From an uncultured Christensenellaceae bacterium (GTDB taxonomy: Bacteria; Bacillota; Clostridia; Christensenellales; CAG-314), in contig CAJUCX010000007.1 of the NCBI GenBank assembly GCA_910585195.1, positions 1 to 26,975 of the forward strand: DNA of 26,975 nucleotides, given 5' to 3'. Under the pieces are notes generated by a model, which saw only the letters and a list, made by a program, of their open reading frames with translations, was not told where the DNA came from and made no database searches. Below are positions 16,040-22,281 of the stretch, piece after piece. How positions within the stretch are numbered: position 1 is the first letter of the stretch; every line of letters begins with the position of its first letter. The position numbers and the translations under genes were made by a program.

Positions 16040-16128
16040 ATTATTAAAGCCTGACCGTACTTTGCAATGCTTTACCGAAGTATCAACCTTTCGGGTTGCA
16101 TTGCCTTGTCGGGTTCGGCTTTAATAAT
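16040..16128 (-). ncRNA. Unassigned branched RNA element between spoIIQ and spoIIGA
   Basis: A compact RNA can be drawn by eye on the minus strand. P1 has 12 perfect pairs (ATTATTAAAGCC with GGCTTTAATAAT, closing 16128 to 16040). P2 is GCAATGC with GCATTGC (16104-16098 and 16070-16064). Inside P2 are two hairpins, AACC-CGAAA-GGTT and TAC-TTCG-GTA; the latter forms the stable cUUCGg tetraloop only on the minus strand, which indicates the orientation. Purine-rich unpaired stretches flank P2. It starts about 25 bases after the spoIIQ stop, and a terminator follows at once. I compared it by memory with common riboswitch classes and found no match. It may be a 3' UTR element, a small RNA or an unrecognised aptamer. 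Confidence 0.5.
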
Positions 16129-16153
16129 TTTGAGTTTAGTCCAGAGCCTGTTA

Positions 16154-16777
16154 TCAGTTTATTTTGAGATATTCTCTAGGCGATACGTTTTTTCCGTCTT
16201 TAGTCATCTCGAAGTGTACGTGCGGACCTTCTTTCCATTCCAAATAAGAAGAATCGCTTGCTTCACCTATCTTAGTGCCCTTCTTTACGCTGTCGCCTTT
16301 TTTAACAGCAGTATTTTCCGCCAAGGAAGAATAAATCGATTTCAATCCGTTGCCGTGGTCGATGACGATTTTAGTACCGTATTCGTCGTCGACGGTTACG
16401 CTCTCTACCTTACCGTCCGCAACTGCTTTGACGTCCTTGCTGCCTTTTGCGATAAAGTCGATGCCTCTGTGGCTTGTCCATTCTTCCATAGTAGAAGAAT
16501 ATACAAAGTCGCCGTCAATAGTGTAGTCCATAGAGATTGTGTAGTCTGCCATAGGCAAATCGAACGTAAGAGGCGGAACATCTACTATCGTGTCGTCGCC
16601 GGTAATTCCGCCGCCGCCGATTTCTATATCCGGCATTTTTGCAGGCGGTGTAGTTGACGAACTTTCTACCACCACTATGGTAACAATCGCAACGATACAC
16701 GCAACGATGATTACCAATGCCAAATTTCTTTTGAGAAAGTCAAGAAATTTGTTTTGTTTTTTAATTTTTTCTGCCAT
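16154..16777 (-). CDS. spoIIQ: SpoIIQ-like membrane-anchored M23 (LytM) peptidase
   Basis: Forespore-side component of the engulfment and channel complex (with SpoIIIAH) in spore formers. The 207-aa protein has a short basic cytoplasmic start, one transmembrane helix (about 19-37), a linker rich in Pro, Gly and Asp, and a LytM domain (about 78-205). The zinc ligands of an active LytM enzyme are all present: His103 and Asp107 (HRGID) and His188 in HVHFE, with His186 as the partner. B. subtilis SpoIIQ lacks one ligand, while clostridial forms keep them. The start at 16777 follows GGAGG. The assignment to SpoIIQ rests on size, topology and the spoIIG neighbourhood; another M23 protein is possible. 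A poor sigma-F-like GTATA-14-GGAAAAAAT (16845-16818) lies upstream. Confidence 0.8.
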   Translation of the reverse strand: MAEKIKKQNKFLDFLKRNLALVIIVACIVAIVTIVVVESSSTTPPAKMPDIEIGGGGITGDDTIVDVPPLTFDLPMADYTISMDYTIDGDFVYSSTMEEWTSHRGIDFIAKGSKDVKAVADGKVESVTVDDEYGTKIVIDHGNGLKSIYSSLAENTAVKKGDSVKKGTKIGEASDSSYLEWKEGPHVHFEMTKDGKNVSPREYLKIN

Positions 16778-16938
16778 AATGTCCTCCAAATTTTTTTGAG
16801 ATAATTTTTATGGAATGATTTTTTCCTTAATAATTTTTTTTATACATAAATTTTTTTCGGTTTTGTTTTACCAGATTTGTGTTTTTATACTGTCGTTTTA
16901 TTTGAGAAGAATTTTGTTGCTTACAAAAACTAATGCAA

Positions 16939-17388
16939 TTAAAATCCTCCCAAAATCATAGGCGTGCCTATAGTCATGCGCTCGCCGTCGTATGCAATTT
17001 GAAAGTTTATTTTTTTGTTTTGTTTAAGCACTCCGCCCGTAAAGTTTTGAGAAAAACCTTCCGCGACGCAAATGCCTTCAAGCATTTGACAAAAATATAC
17101 GTCGCCTACGTTTTTTGCAAACTGAACAACGTCTGTGCAATCATACGGCATTGTTACGCTTTCACCTATAATATCCACAAGTTTGCTTTTTAATATATCG
17201 GCATAACTTGCCTTGCAGGAAATTATGTAAATATTGCCGTTTTGTATCGTCGTGCAATTTTCGTCTTTATAAAAACTTTTTGTATAAAAACTGTAATCGC
17301 CGTCAAAATCCAAACTTTTTGCCGACACCGACGGAATATGTAAAAATAAAAGCAACAGCATAAATATAGAAACCAAAATTCTTTTCAT
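16939..17388 (-). CDS. Secreted protein, possibly YwmB-like (DUF1779)
   Basis: A 149-aa protein with a clear signal peptide (MKRILVSIFMLLLLFLHIPSVSA, cleavage near residue 23). The C-terminal part, INFQIAYDGERMTIGTPMIL, resembles the ending of YwmB-family proteins, which have (N)QIA followed by a G-T-P motif; this family often lies near murA, spoIID or spoIIQ genes in spore formers. The link is by pattern memory only and the protein is shorter than YwmB. It has three cysteines in the mature part around 45-105. Its GGAGAG ribosome binding site, 8 bases from ATG, is inside a hairpin. spoIIQ follows after 161 bases. Confidence 0.65.
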   Translation of the reverse strand: MKRILVSIFMLLLLFLHIPSVSAKSLDFDGDYSFYTKSFYKDENCTTIQNGNIYIISCKASYADILKSKLVDIIGESVTMPYDCTDVVQFAKNVGDVYFCQMLEGICVAEGFSQNFTGGVLKQNKKINFQIAYDGERMTIGTPMILGGF

Positions 17389-17392
17389 AGCA

Positions 17393-17424
17393 AAAACTCT
17401 CCGTAATTTGTTACAGAGAGTTTT
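17393..17424 (-). promoter_or_regulatory. Hairpin enclosing the Shine-Dalgarno of the YwmB-like gene
   Basis: On the minus strand AAAACTCTC (17424-17416) can pair perfectly with GAGAGTTTT (17401-17393) around 14 bases. GGAGAG (17402-17397), the ribosome binding site of the gene starting at 17388, lies almost wholly in the 3' arm. Folding would hide it. Confidence 0.55.
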
Positions 17425-17473
17425 GACAGAATTTTGCCGTTTTATACTTTATTGATAAATCAGGTGTTGTTTT

Positions 17474-17501
17474 TATATATTTCACTGGATATTTTTGACA
17501 A
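17474..17501 (-). promoter_or_regulatory. Candidate promoter of the YwmB-like and spoIIQ genes
   Basis: TTGTCA (17496-17501) and TATATA (17474-17479) on the minus strand, separated by 16 bases. It lies just after the prs terminator and about 85 bases before the start codon. Confidence 0.45.
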
Positions 17502-17511
17502 ATACACAACA

Positions 17512-17535
17512 AGCGGACTTAAATTTAAGTCCGCT
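17512..17535 (-). terminator. prs terminator hairpin
   Basis: A perfect 24-base palindrome (12-bp arms, AGCGGACTTAAA and its complement) about 90 bases after the prs stop. The minus-strand tail TGTTGTGTATTTG is only moderately U-rich. The core resembles that of the hairpin at 15992-16038. Confidence 0.55.
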
Positions 17536-17623
17536 GTTTGATATATTTTTATTTGGTTTTATTTTATAGTTTGTATTGCTTTTTATTTATGTATATGGTT
17601 CTTATTTTATAATCGCTGTATTA

Positions 17624-18592
17624 TCAGTCGTAAAGTTTACTTACAGGCAAATCGCTGTAAACTCTTTCTATCGCTTCGGCAAACAAGTCCGAAACGGTAA
17701 CGATTTTTATCTTGTCTATAAGTTTTTCCTTAGGTATTTCTATCGTGTCGAGAATTACCACTTGCTTTAACGGTGATTTTTCTATACGCTCGATAGCGGG
17801 ACCGCTCAGTACGCCGTGCGTGCAGCAAGCATAAACTTCTCTTGCGCCGCCTTTTTCCACAATAGCGCTCGCGCCTTGCGTTATCGTGCCAGCAGTGTCA
17901 ATCATATCATCAATCATAAGACCGACTTTGCCCTCTACGTCGCCGATGATATTCATAACTTCCATTACGTTGGCTCTAGGTCTGCGTTTGTCTACTATTG
18001 CAAGGCTTACGTCAAATTTGCCAGCCATTTTTCTGCTTCTTGCAACACTGCCGACGTCAGGCGAAACTACGACCAAATCGTCCCCTTTGTTAAGCCCTTG
18101 ACGCATAAAATATTTTGCCAACACAGGCATACCGTAAAGATTGTCCACAGGAATATCAAAAAAGCCTTGCAGTTGACTTGAATGCAAATCCATAGTAAGC
18201 ACTCTGTCTGCGCCTGCCTTTTCCAAAAGGTTTGCAACGAGTTTTGCGGAAATAGGGTCGCGGGCTCTTGCCTTTCTGTCTTGTCTTGCATAGCCGAAAT
18301 AAGGTATAACCGCGGTTATTCTCGAAGCGGAGGCGCGTCTTACGGCGTCAATCATTACGAGAAGTTCCATAAGATTTTCATTTACCGGGTTTGAAGTAGA
18401 CTGAATAAGAAAAACGTCGCAACCGCGAACGGTTTCCCCTATGTTTATGCTTACTTCGCCGTCGCTGAAACGTCCGACTTCCATATTGCCCAACGGCAAC
18501 CCGAGTTTATCGGCTATCTTTTTAGCCAATGTTTTGTTTGAATTGCCGGAAAAAATTTTTACCTGACCGTGCGTACCTGCCCCAACCATCAT
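17624..18592 (-). CDS. prs: Ribose-phosphate pyrophosphokinase
   Basis: Makes PRPP from ribose-5-phosphate and ATP for purine, pyrimidine, His, Trp and NAD synthesis; cytosolic. The 322-aa protein matches family length. Signatures in order: KIFSGNSNKTLAKKIA at the N-terminus, GRFSDGEV, VIPYFGYARQDRKARARDPI (flexible catalytic loop), TMDLHSSQLQGFFDIPVDNL, and the PRPP-binding loop LMIDDMIDTAGTI. I choose the ATG at 18592 because GGGGGAA lies 5 bases before it; an ATG one codon later and a TTG at 18604 are less likely. It has a promoter at 18701-18729 and a roughly 100-base 5' UTR with a tandem repeat. In many Firmicutes prs follows glmU; here it stands alone. Confidence 0.96.
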   Translation of the reverse strand: MMVGAGTHGQVKIFSGNSNKTLAKKIADKLGLPLGNMEVGRFSDGEVSINIGETVRGCDVFLIQSTSNPVNENLMELLVMIDAVRRASASRITAVIPYFGYARQDRKARARDPISAKLVANLLEKAGADRVLTMDLHSSQLQGFFDIPVDNLYGMPVLAKYFMRQGLNKGDDLVVVSPDVGSVARSRKMAGKFDVSLAIVDKRRPRANVMEVMNIIGDVEGKVGLMIDDMIDTAGTITQGASAIVEKGGAREVYACCTHGVLSGPAIERIEKSPLKQVVILDTIEIPKEKLIDKIKIVTVSDLFAEAIERVYSDLPVSKLYD

Positions 18593-18634
18593 TAGTTCCC
18601 CCAAAGATTATTGCAATCAACCGCAACAAAAATT

Positions 18635-18676
18635 GCACACTCGTACCTGCAAGTTACTGCACACTCGGGCTGCAAA
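18635..18676 (-). repeat. Imperfect tandem repeat in the prs 5' UTR
   Basis: On the minus strand TTGCAG-CC-CGAGTGTGCA is followed by TTGCAG-GTA-CGAGTGTGCA, two copies about 24 bases apart inside the transcribed leader of prs. Each copy holds two TGCA palindromes, so the copies can fold in more than one way. Role unknown. Confidence 0.55.
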
Positions 18677-18700
18677 TTATTACATATCATCGCATATATA

Positions 18701-18729
18701 ATTTTACACTTTGTAAAGTAAGCCGTCAA
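18701..18729 (-). promoter_or_regulatory. prs promoter
   Basis: Minus-strand TTGACG (18724-18729) and TAAAAT (18701-18706) with exactly 17 bases between. Transcription should begin near 18694. From 18730 to 18875 the DNA is AT-rich and I see no gene. Confidence 0.7.
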
Positions 18730-18875
18730 CAAAAACCGACTTGCTTGACAAACTATTTTTTGGCAAAATAAAAACAATATTTAAGCTGCTTGAAATATAA
18801 TGAAATAATGTTTTATAAAAATCGTAAAAGACAATCTCAACTTATTAAAAACAGTTTTAATGTAAAAAACTAAAA

Positions 18876-18919
18876 TAATTAAGCAGCCCCGTCCGTTACG
18901 GTCGGGGTATGCTTAATTA
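18876..18919 (-). terminator. Terminator of the DUF1540 gene
   Basis: Outer stem TAATTAAGCA / TGCTTAATTA (18876-18885 and 18910-18919) enclosing an inner CCCCG / CGGGG stem. The minus-strand tail is TTTTAGTTTTTT. A second, smaller hairpin (CGTCGG / CCGACG, 18923-18941) lies between it and the gene. Confidence 0.75.
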
Positions 18920-18961
18920 AACCGTCGGTTACGTGCCGACGTTACAAACGCTTTAACCGAA

Positions 18962-19117
18962 TTACTTCAACACTTGATTTTCATAGTCGTAGCAATAGTG
19001 AGCGGTAGGCGCCGCCATATTGTTGACTACCGTAATAGAGTCGAGTATGCAGCAGCCTTCGCCGCTGTTGTGTTTGCAGTTTTCTACGTTGCAGTTGATA
19101 CGTTGATTTCTTTCCAT
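18962..19117 (-). CDS. Small cysteine-rich DUF1540 protein (51 aa)
   Basis: The product starts MERNQRINCNVENC and continues KHNSGEGCCILDSITV, ending HYCYDYENQVLK. Cysteines at 9, 14, 22, 23 and 42 follow the DUF1540 pattern (C-x4-C-x7-C, then I-x-V and a final C). This family is common in spore formers, may bind metal, and has no known function. The start is firm: GGAGG lies 6 bases before the ATG. It is divergent from rplI with overlapping upstream regions; a TATAAT at 19160-19165 (minus) may be its -10, although the matching -35 is poor. Confidence 0.85.
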   Translation of the reverse strand: MERNQRINCNVENCKHNSGEGCCILDSITVVNNMAAPTAHYCYDYENQVLK

Positions 19118-19170
19118 AGTTTACCTCCGAGTAAAGTTAGTGTTTCCACTGAGCTGAAAATTATACATTG

Positions 19171-19199
19171 TTGACAAAAACCGCCTGTTAATTTACAAT
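19171..19199 (+). promoter_or_regulatory. rplI promoter
   Basis: A consensus TTGACA (19171-19176), 17-base spacer and TACAAT (19194-19199), 19 bases before the rplI ATG. Confidence 0.8.
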
Positions 19200-19218
19200 A
19201 CGAAACAGGAGAAAAATT

Positions 19219-19665
19219 ATGAAAGTTATTTTATTGAAGGACGTTAAAGCACAAGGCAAAAAAGGCGACATAATAGACGTAAGCGACGGATACGCAAAAA
19301 ACTTTTTGATAAAGCAAGGTTTGGCGCAAGTTGCCAACACTGACAACTTAAACAGTCTCACCATAAAAAACGCGGCAGCGGCAAGACAAAAAGAACTTGA
19401 AAAACAAGCGGCAATAAAAACCGCTGCGGAACTTAAAGGAAAAGAAGTTTCTCTGTCTATCAAAACGGGAGAAAACGGCAAAATTTTCGGAAGCGTTACG
19501 GCAAAGGAAATTGCCGAAGCTTTTGTCAAAAACGGATATAAAATAGACAAAAAACAAATCGTGCTTAAAGACCCTATCAAAAATATAGGTATGTTTAAGA
19601 TAACCGTCAAAGTATATCCGGAAATTTCGGCAGAGTGTTTTGTAAACGTAGTGCCGGAAGTATAA
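19219..19665 (+). CDS. rplI: 50S ribosomal protein L9
   Basis: Binds 23S rRNA near the L1 stalk base and spans to the neighbouring ribosome. The 148 aa match the family. The N-terminal domain holds the L9 signature (MKVILLKDVKAQGKKGDIIDVSDGYAKNFLI, including GYAKNFL). A long Ala/Lys-rich helix (about 45-75) and the C-terminal domain with KTGENGKIFGSVT follow. AGGAG stands 8 bases before ATG. It has its own promoter and is not with rpsF, ssb, rpsR or dnaB here. A promoter for the next unit starts 7 bases after its stop. Confidence 0.96.
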   Translation: MKVILLKDVKAQGKKGDIIDVSDGYAKNFLIKQGLAQVANTDNLNSLTIKNAAAARQKELEKQAAIKTAAELKGKEVSLSIKTGENGKIFGSVTAKEIAEAFVKNGYKIDKKQIVLKDPIKNIGMFKITVKVYPEISAECFVNVVPEV

Positions 19666-19671
19666 AAACCG

Positions 19672-19700
19672 TTGACAAGAACCGAAACAATATTTACAAT
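19672..19700 (+). promoter_or_regulatory. Promoter of the riboswitch-antiporter unit
   Basis: TTGACA (19672-19677), 17 bases, TACAAT (19695-19700): the same hexamers and spacing as the rplI promoter. The seventh base after the -10 is G19707, which is also the first base of the riboswitch P1 helix. Confidence 0.85.
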
Positions 19701-19706
19701 AATTTT

Positions 19707-19857
19707 GTAATAGAAGGGAGTAGTTAGCGCATAAGCGCGGTTTTATTCGTCATCACGTAGCAATACCGGATAAACCTGATAAATTGCGTAGCAAAATACG
19801 CAACAAAGACGAGACTTTTATTGCGTATTAAAACACGCAGTAGAAGTTTATTTTTTT
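19707..19857 (+). promoter_or_regulatory. yybP-ykoY (Mn2+) riboswitch with terminator
   Basis: Leader RNA of the antiporter gene. P1: GTAATAGAAG (19707-19716) pairs with CTTTTATTGC (19815-19824). Conserved class features are GGGAGTAG next to P1, CGTCATCACG in the middle and GACGAGACTTT at the 3' side. The expression platform is a terminator, ACTTTTATTGCGT (19814-19826) with ACGCAGTAGAAGT (19835-19847) followed by TTATTTTTTT. Its 5' arm is the 3' strand of P1, so P1 and the terminator exclude each other: ligand-stabilised P1 should allow transcription. Confidence 0.9.
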
Positions 19858-19929
19858 ATCGTTATGCGGCATAAATATCGGAAACAAGGTTGATAATAAA
19901 AAAACTCTCGCTGCAAAGGAAGGAAATTT

Positions 19930-20856
19930 GTGGAATATTTACTTTTACTCGTTGGTTTTGTATTGCTTATCAAAGGTGCGGACTTTTTTGTAGACGGCAG
20001 CAGCGACATAGCAAAACTGCTTAAAATACCGTCGGTGGTAATAGGTCTTACAATCGTAGCCCTAGGCACAAGCGCACCGGAAGCGGCGGTAAGCATTACG
20101 GCAGGTTTTGCCGGCAACAACGATATGGCATTGGGCAACGTAATAGGCTCCAACATATTTAACGTAGCCGTCGTAGCAGGAGTATGCGCGGTCATTATGC
20201 CGTACGTCGTAGACGAAATAATCTTCAAACGCGATTTGCCTATATGCATAGGCATAACCGCTTTGCTTGCAATATTTATGTATGACGGCCAAATTGCACT
20301 GTGGGAGGCAATAACCCTCTTAGTGCTGTTTGCAGGATACATCTTTATGACGGTTATTCACGCGATGAAACACCGCACGCAAGAAAAAACCGAAGAAGAA
20401 AACACGCGCAAACCTATAATCAGCGTGCTGTTTATCATAGGCGGTTTGGCGGCCGTAATATTCGGCGGGCAGTTGGTAGTAGACAACGCAAGCAAAATTG
20501 CAGTAAGTTTGGGCATGAGCCAACGGCTTGTAGCGCTTACTATAGTTGCAATAGGCACCTCTCTGCCGGAACTCGTAACGTCAATCGTTGCGGCAAAAAA
20601 AGGCGACAGCGGGCTGGCAATGGGCAACGTAGTAGGTTCCAACATATTCAACATACTGTTTATCTTGGGGTCTTCCGCAACGCTGCACCCTATCGCAGTT
20701 GCAAGCGACGCAATGATTGACGTAATAGTATGTTTTGCAATAGCGGTATTTGCTTTTATTGCCGTTGCAATATCCAAAAAGAAACTCAACCGCATCGCCG
20801 GTGTAATTTTACTTTTGGCTTACGTGGCATATACGCTGTTTATAATTTTGCGCTGA
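19930..20856 (+). CDS. CaCA-family cation antiporter (YrbG-like)
   Basis: A 308-aa membrane protein of about ten helices in two inverted halves. The alpha repeats are GLTIVALGTSAPEAAVSI (Glu51) with GNVIGSNIFNVA, and ALTIVAIGTSLPELVTSI (Glu214) with GNVVGSNIFNIL. A charged cytoplasmic loop (about 145-162, rich in Glu and Lys) separates the halves. This is the Ca2+/Na+ exchanger family. Control by an Mn2+ riboswitch suggests that this member exports Mn2+ or a mix of Ca2+ and Mn2+, which is an inference. It starts with GTG after AAGGAAGGAAATTT. A hairpin follows 70 bases after the stop. Confidence 0.93.
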   Translation: MEYLLLLVGFVLLIKGADFFVDGSSDIAKLLKIPSVVIGLTIVALGTSAPEAAVSITAGFAGNNDMALGNVIGSNIFNVAVVAGVCAVIMPYVVDEIIFKRDLPICIGITALLAIFMYDGQIALWEAITLLVLFAGYIFMTVIHAMKHRTQEKTEEENTRKPIISVLFIIGGLAAVIFGGQLVVDNASKIAVSLGMSQRLVALTIVAIGTSLPELVTSIVAAKKGDSGLAMGNVVGSNIFNILFILGSSATLHPIAVASDAMIDVIVCFAIAVFAFIAVAISKKKLNRIAGVILLLAYVAYTLFIILR

Positions 20857-20926
20857 CGGCGTAAATTATATATGCACAATTCAGACATAACTAATTATTT
20901 ATATATCTTCAATTTGTAAGTACAAC

Positions 20927-20957
20927 AAAGTCGGCGGGCTAATTGACTGCCGACTTT
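20927..20957. terminator. Terminator between the antiporter gene and queH
   Basis: A 9-bp perfect stem (AAAGTCGGC / GCCGACTTT) with a 13-nt loop. It is followed by ATCTATTT on the plus strand and preceded by an A-rich run, so it may serve both convergent genes. Confidence 0.6.
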
Positions 20958-21015
20958 ATCTATTTACTTTGCAACAAAACAATTATTGTCTTTATAACAA
21001 ACATAACATCTGTAT

Positions 21016-21663
21016 TTATTGTTGTTTGTAGGCATTATCGAGAGAAAACTCACAGCCGCAATAATCCTGACGGTACAAGCCGTATTCTGCGGAAAGTTCA
21101 ATCGACTGTTTGTATCCGTCTTTCTTTTTGAAGTCGCTATACAAAAATTTTACGCCGTATTTATCTTGCAAATTTTTGCCCAAAAGATTTATCGTCTGCG
21201 CATTTTTGTGCGGGCTTACGGTAAGAGTAGTTCCGAAATAATCTGCGCCCAACTGTCGTGCTTTTTTTGCCGTTTCTTCAAGGCGCAGCAAAAAACACTT
21301 TTCACAGCGCGCACCCCCTTCTTTTTCGTGCTCTAAACCCTTTGATGCTTTCAAAAATTCATCGTGATTATATTCCGTCGGCAAAAGTTCTATTTTGTTT
21401 TCGTGCGGCAAACTTTCAATAAGCTGCTTTTGTGTATTGAGCCTATGCACGTACTCCTGCTGCGGAAAAATATTGGGATTGTAATAATAAACGTAAACGT
21501 CAAAATAATCCGTAAGATATTGCAAGACGTAACTGCTGCAAGGTCCGCAGCAGCTTTGCAGCACAAGTTTCGGCTTTCTTCCGTTTTGCTTTATGTCAGT
21601 CAAAATTTTTTCCGTTTCTTTTTGATAGTTAATTTTAATAATACCTTGTTCTCTATCCATCAT
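21016..21663 (-). CDS. queH: Epoxyqueuosine reductase QueH
   Basis: Catalyses the last step of queuosine synthesis in tRNA, reducing epoxyqueuosine; it is the non-cobalamin alternative to QueG. The 215-aa protein shows the family's cysteines: SCCGPCSS (Cys38, 39, 42), RCEKC (Cys120, 123) and YCGC (Cys202, 204), which hold an iron-sulfur cluster and a second metal site. YYYNPNIFP (about 59-67) and GTTLTVSPHKN (about 144-154) also match. Two ATGs occur in a row (21663, 21660). There is no Shine-Dalgarno; the extended -10 TGATATAAT ends 4 bases before the first ATG, so a leaderless mRNA is predicted. Confidence 0.93.
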   Translation of the reverse strand: MMDREQGIIKINYQKETEKILTDIKQNGRKPKLVLQSCCGPCSSYVLQYLTDYFDVYVYYYNPNIFPQQEYVHRLNTQKQLIESLPHENKIELLPTEYNHDEFLKASKGLEHEKEGGARCEKCFLLRLEETAKKARQLGADYFGTTLTVSPHKNAQTINLLGKNLQDKYGVKFLYSDFKKKDGYKQSIELSAEYGLYRQDYCGCEFSLDNAYKQQ

Positions 21664-21679
21664 TGTGATTATATCACAA
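21663..21679 (-). promoter_or_regulatory. queH promoter core inside a perfect dyad
   Basis: TTGTGATATAATCACAA reads as a perfect 7-3-7 inverted repeat and contains the -10 TATAAT (21668-21673) with TG one base upstream. The repeat ends on the first base of the start codon. A protein bound there would block both polymerase and start. No good -35 was seen. Confidence 0.55.
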
Positions 21680-21761
21680 AATACGGCAAAACCTATTTCA
21701 ATTTAATATATACGTTTTTATTTTAATTACTAAAAAATTATACAAGTCAAATCGAGATACA

Positions 21762-21797
21762 AAAACCCCGTCGTGCAAACGTACACGACGGGGTTTT
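21762..21797 (-). terminator. Terminator of the rplJ-rplL operon
   Basis: Perfect 14-bp stem (AAAACCCCGTCGTG / CACGACGGGGTTTT) with an 8-nt loop, followed on the minus strand by a T-run (GGGGTTTTTG). It lies 20 bases after the rplL stop. Confidence 0.88.
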
Positions 21798-21817
21798 GCA
21801 AAGCGGTAAACGCCTTA

Positions 21818-22192
21818 TTATTTCATTTCTACTTCTGCGCCAGCAGCTTTAAGTTTTTCAACGATTTCGGTTGCAGCTTCTTTAGAAACAGCTTCTTTAA
21901 CCTTGCTAGGAGTTTTGTCAACCATATTCTTAGCTTCCATAAGACCAAGACCGGTGATTTCTCTGACAACTTTGATAACTTCGATTTTCTTAGCGCCTGC
22001 GTTGTTGAGGATTACGTCAAATTCGCTCTTTTCTTCTGCGGCAGGAGCAGCATCGCCTGCGCCGGCAGCAGGACCTGCAACAACTGCAGCGGCTGCGCTT
22101 ACGCCGAATTCTTCTTCAATAGCTTTAACCAAATCGTTAAGTTCAAGCACTGACATACCTTTAATTTCTTCAATAAATTTTTTGATATCCAT
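21818..22192 (-). CDS. rplL: 50S ribosomal protein L7/L12
   Basis: Stalk protein that recruits translation factors. The 124 aa have the expected three parts: an N-terminal dimerisation domain (MDIKKFIEEIKGMSVLELNDLVKAIEEEFG), an Ala/Gly/Pro-rich hinge (about 33-52) and a C-terminal domain (EFDVILNNAGAKKIEVIKVVREITGLGLMEAKNMVD). AAGGAG stands before ATG. It follows rplJ after 139 bases, and the intergenic region holds the 20-base palindrome TAAGCGTTTATAAACGCTTA (22282-22301). A terminator follows instead of rpoB. Confidence 0.97.
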   Translation of the reverse strand: MDIKKFIEEIKGMSVLELNDLVKAIEEEFGVSAAAAVVAGPAAGAGDAAPAAEEKSEFDVILNNAGAKKIEVIKVVREITGLGLMEAKNMVDKTPSKVKEAVSKEAATEIVEKLKAAGAEVEMK

Positions 22193-22281
22193 TTTTAATT
22201 TCTCCTTAATTTAATTTGTCGTGCAACTAAGCACTGTTTTTTTTGATATCGCACATTTGCAAATATCAAACAATTTTGCAG

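Noticed and set aside
19219..19665. 140-aa minus-strand frame over rplI
   Set aside because: It is the reverse frame of ribosomal protein L9, which has its own promoter, ribosome binding site and family signature.
21663..21679. Classic CRP-binding site at queH
   Set aside because: The half-sites TGTGA and TCACA are five rather than six bases apart, and the overlap with the -10 is not the usual activator position.
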